A DNA stretch of 64,000 nucleotides. Origin: Chloroflexota bacterium. Lineage in GTDB: Bacteria; Chloroflexota; Anaerolineae; 4572-78; J111. The stretch covers positions 62,001-126,000 of the forward strand of contig BOKF01000005.1 of assembly GCA_016860845.1 (NCBI GenBank), in the 5' to 3' direction. This document shows positions 47,097-54,016 of this stretch, piece after piece. The position numbers and the translations under genes were made by a program. Below the pieces are notes generated by a model. That model ran no database searches. It worked only from the letters and a program-made list of their open reading frames with translations, and was not told the DNA's origin. Each line of letters opens with the position of its first letter. Positions within the stretch are counted from its first letter, which is position 1.

Positions 47097-48116
47097 ATGG
47101 ACCGACGCACATTTTTGAAAGCCTCAGCCGTTTTGGGCGGCGCCGCTCTGCTGTCCCCCTGGCCGCAACTCAACCCGCTGGCCGCCCCGCGCCCAGCGAC
47201 CGCAACACCTGTCCCCAACACCCAAGTCGCCTTTGTCAAAACCCAGGATCGAGCCGCAGGAGTGAAAAAAGCTCTGGAACTGCTTGGTTTTGATGGCGTT
47301 AAAGGCAAGAGCCTGTTTTTGAAGCCAAATTTCAACAGTGCCGACCCCACACCCGGTTCCACCCACCCCGACACGCTCCGCACACTCGTCCAAACCCTGC
47401 AAACGCTAGGGGCGGAGCAAATTGCGGTGGGGGATCGCAGCGGCATGGGCCAGACCCGCGCGGTAATGGAGCAGCTAGGCATCTTCCGCATGGCCGAGGA
47501 GCTTGGTTTCAACACCGTCGTTTTTGACGAGCTGACGGCTGACGAGTGGGTTCTGCAACAACTACCAGGTAGCCATTGGCAGCAAGGCTTTGCCCTGCCC
47601 CGGCCTGTATTGGAAGCCGATGGCATCATCCAGACCTGCTGCCTGAAGACCCACCACTACGGGGGCCACTTCACCCTGTCGCTCAAGAACTCGGTCGGAC
47701 TGGCGGCCAAGCGCCTGCCGGGTGAGGATTACAATTTTATGAACGAACTGCACAGTTCAGCCCATCAACGGCGCATGATCGCCGAGATCAATGCCGCCTA
47801 CCAGCCTGACCTGGTGGTATTGGATGGAGTCGAAGCCTTTGTGGATGGGGGACCGGCTCAGGGCAAAAAGGTGCAGGCTAACGTGATTTTGGCCGGCACA
47901 GACCGGGTAGCGATTGATGCGGTCGGGGTGGCGATTTTGCGCTACTTTGGCACGACGGAGGAAGTCAGCCAGGGAGCGATTTTTGAACAGGAGCAGATTG
48001 CTCGCGCTGTCGAATTGGGCATCGGGGTTGACAGCCCGGCTAAGATTGAGTTGATGACTAGCGACCCGGCCAGCGCGGCCTACGCTAGGCAAATTCAAGA
48101 CATCTTGTCCCAATAA
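47097..48116 (+). CDS. Tat-exported DUF362 protein
   Basis: The 339-residue protein has a twin-arginine signal (DRRTFLKASAVLGGAALLSP) and the DUF362 fold. Key stretches are SLFLKPNFNSADPTPGSTHPDTLRTLVQ near 77, ADGIIQTCCLKTHHYGGHFTLSLKNSVGL near 178 and VLDGVEAFVDGGPAQG near 240. DUF362 proteins are often linked with iron-sulfur or thiamine-like substrates, but their activity is not settled. Tat export implies folding with a cofactor before transport. GGAGG precedes ATG 47097. It is followed 9 bases on by a PIG-L deacetylase gene. Confidence 0.88.
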   Translation: MDRRTFLKASAVLGGAALLSPWPQLNPLAAPRPATATPVPNTQVAFVKTQDRAAGVKKALELLGFDGVKGKSLFLKPNFNSADPTPGSTHPDTLRTLVQTLQTLGAEQIAVGDRSGMGQTRAVMEQLGIFRMAEELGFNTVVFDELTADEWVLQQLPGSHWQQGFALPRPVLEADGIIQTCCLKTHHYGGHFTLSLKNSVGLAAKRLPGEDYNFMNELHSSAHQRRMIAEINAAYQPDLVVLDGVEAFVDGGPAQGKKVQANVILAGTDRVAIDAVGVAILRYFGTTEEVSQGAIFEQEQIARAVELGIGVDSPAKIELMTSDPASAAYARQIQDILSQ

Positions 48117-48125
48117 GGAAGATTT

Positions 48126-48845
48126 ATGACCACCGAACTCAAAGGGTTAGAAGCGTTTGCCGAAGTCCAACGCCTGATTGTCGTCGCCGCTCACCCCGAC
48201 GACCTGGAAACCATTTGTGGCGGCACGATCACCCAATTAGTCCAACGTGGAGTCAAGGTTTTTTCGGTTAACTGCACCCTGGGCGATATCGGCACTCAGG
48301 AGACCGGCATCATCCGCCCCGTTTTGGCCACCACCCGGCTGGCGGAAACCGAAGAAGCCGCCCGGCTTCTGGGGGTCACACAAACCTACAACCTGGGCCA
48401 CCACGACGGCGAGTTGGTCCCCGACCTGGAGCTGCGGGCGCAAATTGCCCGGCTCTATCGTCTAACCCAGGCCGATACCCTGTGGACCTTCGATCCCTTT
48501 TGGCCCGGCCAGATTCATCCCGATCACCGCGCAGCGGGCCAGGCTGCTCTGGACGCCTACATGCCTTCTAAAATGCCGCTTTACCGGCCGGAGCAGCTCA
48601 ACGAGCCGGGGGCTAGCCTCGGCTGTCTAAAGCGAGTCTTCCTCTTCTCCACCGATCGTGACCCGGATATCTTTGTTGATGTGACCGGAGTCTATGAGAC
48701 CAAAATGGCGGCTTGTCTGGCCCACCGCAGCCAATTTCCACAGGGCGAGGAGAGCCTGGAATGGATGAAAACGTTGGATCAGCGCTGGGGCCGGCCTATT
48801 GAGGCTACCTATACCGAAGTGTTCAAGCAGATGGATGTATGGTAG
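48126..48845 (+). CDS. PIG-L family deacetylase
   Basis: This 239-residue protein has the zinc-binding AHPDDLE motif near residue 20 and FWPGQIHPDHRAAGQAAL near 127, with the second His/Asp pair, as in N-acetylglucosaminyl deacetylases such as MshB-type enzymes. It probably removes an acetyl group from an amino sugar conjugate. TAAGGAAG precedes ATG 48126, and the gene is coupled with the DUF362 gene in one operon. The substrate is unknown. No signal peptide is seen. Confidence 0.9.
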   Translation: MTTELKGLEAFAEVQRLIVVAAHPDDLETICGGTITQLVQRGVKVFSVNCTLGDIGTQETGIIRPVLATTRLAETEEAARLLGVTQTYNLGHHDGELVPDLELRAQIARLYRLTQADTLWTFDPFWPGQIHPDHRAAGQAALDAYMPSKMPLYRPEQLNEPGASLGCLKRVFLFSTDRDPDIFVDVTGVYETKMAACLAHRSQFPQGEESLEWMKTLDQRWGRPIEATYTEVFKQMDVW

Positions 48846-48871
48846 GGCGACAGGCTGATTTGGCCGAGAAC

Positions 48872-49495
48872 TTAGGCCCGGCCGTGGCTTTGCCCACTGA
48901 CTAGCGCTCCGGCGATAAGATGAGCCACCCGCAGCGGCTCTGGAAGGTGGCCGTGCAGCGTAAATCGGGCGATAATCGCCTGGGCATCCTCAAGGGTCAG
49001 GCCCACTCGCTGCATGTAAACATGGCCGGCCATTTCCGGTAGTCCCAGTCTTTCAATTAAAGCCCATTTTTGCTCTCCCTCGTGCACCTGCGTCGTCAGT
49101 GCCCGTTGAATAGCCGCCAGGTCAGGTAGTTTGCGCGAGACGACCAGGACAGGTAGCTCAAGCCGGTGATGCAAATCAAAAACATCCACCACGTTGAACC
49201 CGGCCAGGGCAATGCCTTGCAGCATCACTAACTGGATGTGCTCGGCAAAGCGCGACTCGGCCACCAGCCGGGCCAGCCTCTCGGCGGCGTCGGCTCCATC
49301 TTTTTCGACCTCGCCGATGACCACACCGGTCAGATGCAGGCCGGTAAAAACCGTTCCCACAACCTTAACCGGCCCGGTGTAGTCCTGGCTGAACGGGGCG
49401 TCGTCAAAGCCGATGAGGTTGGAAAAACGCCTGGCTACCATATCCTCGTGTAACCTTTCTGCCCTTATTATCCTGATTTTTCCTACACTTGACAA
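48872..49495 (-). CDS. DUF99 family protein (endonuclease V-like fold)
   Basis: The 207-residue protein matches DUF99: IRIIRAERL at the start, NLIGFDDAPFSQDYTGPVKVVGTVFTGLHLTGVVIGEV near residues 24-62, LVMLQGIALAGFNVVDVFDLHHRLELPVLVVSRKLPD near 90-128, and a helical C-terminus. The family is typical of archaea and some bacteria; an RNase H/EndoV-type fold is assumed. The frame opens with TTG at 49495, while the strong AAGGAG-ATG pair just upstream reads a different frame. It is convergent with the PIG-L gene and lies directly before the origin region. Confidence 0.83.
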   Translation of the reverse strand: MSSVGKIRIIRAERLHEDMVARRFSNLIGFDDAPFSQDYTGPVKVVGTVFTGLHLTGVVIGEVEKDGADAAERLARLVAESRFAEHIQLVMLQGIALAGFNVVDVFDLHHRLELPVLVVSRKLPDLAAIQRALTTQVHEGEQKWALIERLGLPEMAGHVYMQRVGLTLEDAQAIIARFTLHGHLPEPLRVAHLIAGALVSGQSHGRA

Positions 49496-50742
49496 TTGTT
49501 GACATTTCCATAGAAATCTCCTTCATCTTAGCGTAAATTTAATTCTGGTCTTTACAAGGTATAATTTTCCAAATCATTTTTGCTGGGGAACTGGGGAGTT
49601 TAATGCCAGGAAGAATATTTCTGCTCATCATGATGACCAGTTCGATGCTGCTTGGTTTGCCCCTTGAAAATTCAGGGGGGCTTTCCAGTGACTCCCCATC
49701 CTTCACAGTCCTCTTCTCGCGGGAGTAGTGATGGAAATTTTGCCGGTCAGGTGGAGCAATGAGGATATCAAGACTAGGGTCCCTCAAGTCCTTGGGGGGC
49801 GTCTCATAATTCCGATAGGAGGCTCAGGGATGAAATTTTGCCGGTTAGATGGTCTCGATAAAAGCCGCCCGATTCTCTAACTGGTCTATACCTCCTTTAC
49901 TGTTCCGCCCATCTTTACTGGCAGCCGAAATTTTGCCGTTTAGGTGACGAATTTGAAATAGTGATCTCCAGCCTCCTTCCCTACCCGCGGATAGTGCCAC
50001 TCTTCTTGAAAATTTGAGTAGATTCGGATTATCAAGAATCCTCTATACGAATAACCTAAGCGAAATTTTGCCGGGTAGGCGAAACGTTGCATGAAGTTAC
50101 GCGGATCTTCCTTTGTCTACGGTAAATACGAAAATTTGCCGGTTAGGTGGTGATCACCTGTTCTCGATATTTGCCTTCCCGGTCCAGATAAGCCCCCCTA
50201 CTCTCTATTTTAGCTCGTAAGCGAACTTTTGTCGCTTAGATGACATCTTGGCTTGCCCCCTTCCCTCCCCTACTAACTTGTCCCCGTCTTTTTTTATGAC
50301 AACTCATCTCTGACCTGCACGAGTCATCGAGCTGCTGAAACCCTCTACTGAAAATACGAATTTTTGCCGGTTAGGTGTGAGAAGTAATAGCTAATGACGA
50401 TCTCCGTTCCCCTACCCTGCTATAGTGATCCTCTGTCACTTCTTTCTTTATGGTCTCAATTCGGGTATATCCGAAATTTTGCCGCTTAGATATTTTCGAC
50501 AATACTCTCCGGCGCATGCAGCTCAGTTGAACCTCAATCGTTGAAGTACCTGCCGTTAAGAAATAGGCGAAAATTTGCCGGTTAGGTATTCGGTAGGATT
50601 ACCCCTCCCCTACCCTACTCATCTGTCTCTCCAGTTTTCTAAAGAAGGCTTTGGTTAAGCAAAAGTGAGGGGGCAAAGTGGACGCACGGCCAGTCAGGTA
50701 GTTCTTCGTCTGCGAAAAAGGGCGGGGTAACGTTGAGGAGGA
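49496..50742. other. Putative replication origin region with iterons
   Basis: This 1.25-kb interval has no convincing gene; the only open frame of note (49539-49787, minus) has no ribosome site or recognisable family. It holds nine direct repeats of one iteron between 49734 and 50589 (described separately) and pyrimidine-rich stretches between them, such as TTCCCTCCCCTACT near 50261, GTTCCCCTACCCTGCT near 50405 and CCCCTCCCCTACCCTACT near 50602. It lies directly downstream of the initiator gene that shares the repeat. No canonical DnaA box was seen. The function is inferred from this layout. Confidence 0.75.
49734..50589 (+). repeat. Nine directly repeated iterons
   Basis: A 21-bp motif, consensus GAAATTTTGCCGGTTAGGT plus two variable bases, starts at 49734, 49832, 49927, 50062, 50130, 50223, 50358, 50473 and 50569, all on the plus strand. 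Spacings are 98, 95, 135, 68, 93, 135, 115 and 96 bases. The core TTTGCCG is nearly invariant (TTTGTCG in the sixth copy). The spacing is much wider than the tandem 19-22-bp spacing usual for plasmid iterons, and the intervening sequences are all different. Confidence 0.92.
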
Positions 50743-52794
50743 CTATGAGCCAATCTGCTCAGATAAGGCAAAGCGAACGCGGGTCGGCTCGCCCACAATA
50801 CCAGACAGGACGGCTTCAATGGTTTTGATTAGGCGGTTCTCCAGCCAGTCTTTAGCAAAAGCGCTTTTAGCATCAATTACAAACTCACTCCCGTGGTAAT
50901 CGAGGACTTCCGTCTGCTTGAGCCAAGTATCGAAGGTTTGTTTGGTCATCTGCCGTTGGAGTTGGGTCAAGGCTGCCCCCCACAGGTTTCGTGCCTGCTC
51001 TCGTTGGGGATCGCTGGATATGACGGGGAGAGTTGTAGCTGACGCCAGTTCTTCCCTCCGCGTAAGCTCACGAGCAGCAACAGAGAGAAGATACTTCGTT
51101 TCAGTCGGCTCCAATCCCGCATAAACGTCCGCCCACCTGACGAACGTCTCAACCAACTCTGGGGGAATGGAGGAAGGAGAACTCTGACCCCCGCGCAAGA
51201 CAGCAGCCGTTGTTTCAAAAAACGACCAGGTTTCATCATCCAGCTTGGCAAAGGCCACAAAATCCTGGGGCGGGGGATCGTTGGCCAGCAAGCGTTTGAT
51301 AACGTATCCCTGCGGGTCGGTTAGATTGGGCTGGGTCTCGGCGTACAAAAACCAGGCGCCCACTTTTGTCACCGTTAATTCGGGATTTGCCAATAGTTTA
51401 CTGCGAGCAGGCTCTTGGACAGACAAATCGTCGAGCATAAGCTCAAGTGCTGATAATTTGTTAACAACAGCAGCAACCGGTTGTATTTGTTGTTGATCTA
51501 TTTTTTCTGATTCTGAAGGTATTTCTAAAGAGTCTTTTAAAGTTGCGGCATTTTTTCCAATAGGCGCTAGAATATGTTGCGGCATTTTTTCCGGTAAATC
51601 ATCTTCTAAGCGGCAATCTTTCGACTCACTGGGCGACATTTTTTCAGGTACCTGGCCGTAAGCGAAATTCTGCCGGTTAGACAGCCGGTCCAGCAGGGGA
51701 AACAGATTCAACTGCCCGTTCTCCGGATTCTGACCGTAATATTCGTTTTGAAGACGCTGACGCAGGGTATCGCCGACCTGCTGCTGGTCAGTGGGCGTTA
51801 AAGGTTCATCCACCATCCGCACCCGGTACAGCGTTGGCTTGTTCCGTGCCTCCTTGCCAGAGTTAGCTGGCTCTCCTGAATGAGACGGGGTGAAGAAAAG
51901 CGAGGCATACGGATTTTCCATAAGATTAGCCAGATTGCGAGGCGTCTGATTTATGGCGGCGGCCAGCTCTTTTTTGTACACGGTCAGAGTATCGCGTAGT
52001 TCGCCGCTGGTCTCATCCCAGTAGCAGTGGCGGCGCAGGTAGATGACAACCCAGGCCAGGGCGTGGCCCAGCAAGCGCACCCATTCCAGCCGGAAATACT
52101 GCCAGCCGACATAAATTTTGTTGGGTTGGACAATCAAGTTGTAAAGCTCAGCGCACCGATCGTTCAATTTAAGGACTCGCTCATCCGCCGCCGATTTGGC
52201 CAGGTTGATACCCACAGTCTCCACGATGACTTCCAAGACAGAGCGGCGCCGGAGATCAGGGGGAAGGGAGCCAATATTGGAAATTTTGTCGGTCAGGTGT
52301 GGCATAACCAGGAGCGCCTCCACCACGGCCAGTGCTGCATCTAGCGGTTCGGCCTCAGCCGGAGCCAATTCACATACCAAGGCGGCCAGACCGGTTTGAT
52401 GGCGGGGTGAAAGTGGTTCGTCCAAGAGGAGCTGATAGCGATTCTTATCACGTACCTTTTTCCCAATTTGGGTGCGGTATTGGTAGCGGTGACTGACCTC
52501 GATGACAAACCAGTTGCTAAACGGTTTTTTCAAACAGCGCTCGATCGTTCGCTCATCCAACGCTGTCTCGCGGGCCAGCGTTGCTTTATCCACAATGCAC
52601 CAATCCCGCCGTCGATTCCAGAAACATTGCTGGCGCAGCCCGGTGATGAGCCAGGCCAGGGACGGTCCGAGGAGGGGCATCCATTCGTCAATGAAATAGC
52701 GGCTGACCACAAAGCGAAAGTCAGGCCGGGTGGTGGCATTATAAAGAGTGTTGTACACTCCGTGGAGGTGAAGCAGTTTGTCGTCGCCGGGCAT
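50743..52794 (-). CDS. Plasmid-type replication initiator with two winged-helix units and a C-terminal DnaA domain I
   Basis: The 683-residue protein begins with two similar winged-helix units: residues 20-140 (YFIDEWMPLLGPSLAWLITGLR...CIVDKATLARETALDERTIERCL) and about 195-330 (YFRLEWVRLLGHALAWVVIYLR...LTVYKKELAAAINQTPRNLANLM). A low-complexity middle part follows. The C-terminal 85 residues (LWGAALTQLQRQMTKQTFDTWLK...FAKDWLENRLIKTIEAVL) strongly resemble DnaA domain I, which binds the replicative helicase. The start ATG 52794 has AGAGG just upstream. Two iteron copies lie within the gene. It most likely binds iterons and loads DnaB. Rep identity is inferred from the repeat layout and fold resemblance, not a database match. 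Confidence 0.82.
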   Translation of the reverse strand: MPGDDKLLHLHGVYNTLYNATTRPDFRFVVSRYFIDEWMPLLGPSLAWLITGLRQQCFWNRRRDWCIVDKATLARETALDERTIERCLKKPFSNWFVIEVSHRYQYRTQIGKKVRDKNRYQLLLDEPLSPRHQTGLAALVCELAPAEAEPLDAALAVVEALLVMPHLTDKISNIGSLPPDLRRRSVLEVIVETVGINLAKSAADERVLKLNDRCAELYNLIVQPNKIYVGWQYFRLEWVRLLGHALAWVVIYLRRHCYWDETSGELRDTLTVYKKELAAAINQTPRNLANLMENPYASLFFTPSHSGEPANSGKEARNKPTLYRVRMVDEPLTPTDQQQVGDTLRQRLQNEYYGQNPENGQLNLFPLLDRLSNRQNFAYGQVPEKMSPSESKDCRLEDDLPEKMPQHILAPIGKNAATLKDSLEIPSESEKIDQQQIQPVAAVVNKLSALELMLDDLSVQEPARSKLLANPELTVTKVGAWFLYAETQPNLTDPQGYVIKRLLANDPPPQDFVAFAKLDDETWSFFETTAAVLRGGQSSPSSIPPELVETFVRWADVYAGLEPTETKYLLSVAARELTRREELASATTLPVISSDPQREQARNLWGAALTQLQRQMTKQTFDTWLKQTEVLDYHGSEFVIDAKSAFAKDWLENRLIKTIEAVLSGIVGEPTRVRFALSEQIGS
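51664..51684 (+). repeat. Iteron copy inside the rep gene
   Basis: GAAATTCTGCCGGTTAGA... matches the array consensus with few changes and the same orientation. In the gene it encodes LSNRQNF. Three more degenerate relatives (GCGGCATTTTTTCC near 51544 and 51579, GCGACATTTTTTCAGG near 51634) lie in the low-complexity middle part of the gene. Confidence 0.75.
52280..52300 (+). repeat. Second iteron copy inside the rep gene
   Basis: GAAATTTTGTCGGTCAGGT matches the array consensus with two changes and lies in the same direction. It encodes LTDKIS in the linker between the two winged-helix units. It may allow Rep to bind within its own gene. Confidence 0.75.
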
Positions 52795-52853
52795 ATTGCC
52801 TCTGTTGTTGCGAGAATCGGTATTACCGCAACTTTAAAAAGCGCCAACGCCCC

Positions 52854-52882
52854 TTGACAAATACATCACACTCTGGTATGAT
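52854..52882 (+). promoter_or_regulatory. Strong sigma-70-type promoter of candidate small RNA 1
   Basis: A perfect TTGACA (52854-52859) is followed after 17 bases by TATGAT (52877-52882). It points away from the rep gene, with a predicted start near 52889. The segment between it and the rep start contains GTTGCG...CGCAAC (52806 to about 52832), a possible operator. Confidence 0.83.
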
Positions 52883-52888
52883 AGAGGT

Positions 52889-53036
52889 GCGTTTGACATA
52901 AGGAAGCGCCGAGGCGCAACTTGTCCTTCCCCACTCCAGGGGCCTGCGCAAGTGAGAGGTGGCACTCTCACTCAAAACTCAAGTAAAATCCTGACAGCGA
53001 TAAGGGACTTGGTGGCACAAGTCTCTTTTGCTTTTT
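52889..53036 (+). ncRNA. Candidate small RNA 1 (divergent from rep)
   Basis: Between a consensus promoter and an intrinsic terminator lies about 145 nt with no reading frame of note. Predicted helices are AAGGA/TCCTT (52900-52928) enclosing GCGC/GCGC, CCCC/GGGG (52929-52942), a perfect 8-bp hairpin AGTGAGAG/CTCTCACT (52951-52972), and the terminator hairpin. The last two both present the same apical loop GTGGCA inside GGTGGCAC. No similarity to 6S, tmRNA, RNase P or SRP RNA is apparent by eye. It may control copy number or bind a protein; that is inference. Confidence 0.7.
53004..53036 (+). terminator. Intrinsic terminator of candidate small RNA 1
   Basis: GGGACTTG (53004-53011) pairs with CAAGTCTC (53018-53025) over 8 bp including one G-U, with loop GTGGCA, followed by TTTTGCTTTTT. 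A further stem TTTAGCG/CGCTAAA lies just after it (about 53034-53060). Confidence 0.85.
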
Positions 53037-53169
53037 AGCGCTATTGGCAGTTTCGCTAAAAAATGGATGCAACAACAACTTGGCAGGCTGTTGCTGTGCT
53101 CTTAACCCTTCAAGGACCAGGACCATTTTGAGTAACTTCGACTGTATGCATAAATAGATCCGCTTTTAC

Positions 53170-53361
53170 CAATAGTTATGTTTTTGCTCTGGCCAAGTTG
53201 CCTTGGCAATAAAAAAGGCGCCTGGCCAGGCAACTGGCGGGCGCCGCAACCGAAAAGGTATGGGCCAGTCAAAGAATTCAGTTGTTGGGTTCACAAAATT
53301 TGGCCCAACGCTTGCAAAAATCCATGGCTTATGTTATGCTTGCAAGTAACTGAATCTTTTT
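53170..53361 (+). ncRNA. Candidate structured RNA 2 with a three-way junction
   Basis: Reading the plus strand: hairpin GCCAAG-TTGC-CTTGGC (53192-53207); hairpin GGCGCC...GGCGCC (53217-53245) with an inner GCCAG/CTGGC stem and a GCAA tetraloop of GNRA type; then an 8-bp outer stem ATTCAGTT/AACTGAAT (53276-53283 with 53348-53355) closing two helices, GTTGGG/CCCAAC (53284-53309) and CTTGCAA/TTGCAAG (53311-53346). The junction linkers are zero or one base. CTTTTT follows. No protein frame explains it, and no known RNA family was recognised. Strand and promoter are uncertain. Confidence 0.6.
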
Positions 53362-53383
53362 GGCTGGGTTGCGTAACCCGCCC

Positions 53384-53418
53384 AAAGCCGCTGGTGTTGG
53401 CTGCACTGGCGGCTTTTT
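53384..53418. terminator. Bidirectional terminator between RNA 2 and the zinc-finger gene
   Basis: AAAGCCGC (53384-53391) pairs exactly with GCGGCTTT (53409-53416), with T residues at both ends when read on either strand. It lies 10 bases beyond the stop of the minus-strand gene starting at 53947. Confidence 0.75.
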
Positions 53419-53425
53419 CATTCAA

Positions 53426-53947
53426 TCAGTTAGAGTATTCCACTCTTTTCTGGCTCCTGGCTTCCGGCTGCTGTTTTTGTCGCCGATCCAGCGCGGCGCA
53501 GGCTTTGCTGTGATATTTCTGCCGAGGGTGAGTCGGTACAAAACGAACCGGGCAGCCCGGGGCAGCGCAGCGCCGGGCCAGGCCAAGAATGACTGTACCG
53601 GGCGGCAGTTCATTAATTGCGAGCAGCCCCTTCATCTCTTGAGCCTGGGCCTGAATCTCATTCAGACCGTCAAGGCGAGCAGCTAGAATGGTCAGGGCTT
53701 TGGTAAGCGAGGCATTGGTAGAGAAGCCGGCGTACTGCTTGATAATACTGTGTAAAAATTTACCGGTCCAGGGCCGGCTACGTCCAATCACGCGGCTTAA
53801 GTCGCCAGCTAACTCATTCAGATTGGCCAGGGTGATTTGCGGGCCGTACAGGTCCTGGTAAACATCTAACAATAATTCTCTCGCTGTTTGCATATTTAAC
53901 TGCCCTGCATTGTCCAGAAGCTGTCCAGAAAGAGCATTTGACTCCAT
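53426..53947 (-). CDS. Small helix-rich protein with C-terminal zinc finger
   Basis: The 173-residue protein has a helical N-terminal two-thirds, including NELAGDLSRVIGRSRPWTGKFLHSI, that could be an XRE-like DNA-binding unit. A zinc-finger signature follows near residue 126, CAAPGCPVRFVP...KYHSKAC, similar to the CGNR-type C...C...YCS..C pattern, then a basic tail. It lies 69 bases upstream of parB, in the same direction, between the initiator and partition genes. It may regulate replication or partition genes. Family assignment is tentative. Confidence 0.65.
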   Translation of the reverse strand: MESNALSGQLLDNAGQLNMQTARELLLDVYQDLYGPQITLANLNELAGDLSRVIGRSRPWTGKFLHSIIKQYAGFSTNASLTKALTILAARLDGLNEIQAQAQEMKGLLAINELPPGTVILGLARRCAAPGCPVRFVPTHPRQKYHSKACAALDRRQKQQPEARSQKRVEYSN

Positions 53948-54016
53948 TCTACTCTCTTTTAAAGCTTTGGCAAGTCAGATTATGTAAATTCTTTTCCAGC
54001 AATAACCGGCGGGAGG

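Noticed and set aside
49539..49787. 82-codon minus-strand open frame in the origin region
   Set aside because: It contains an iteron, has no ribosome site and resembles no family; the frame is most likely chance.
49734..50589. The repeat array as a CRISPR
   Set aside because: Repeats are 21 bp and degenerate, spacers are 47-114 bases and irregular, and no cas gene is near.
49496..50742. Canonical DnaA boxes (TTATCCACA) in the origin region
   Set aside because: None was found on either strand by eye, so initiation here is better explained by the Rep-iteron system.
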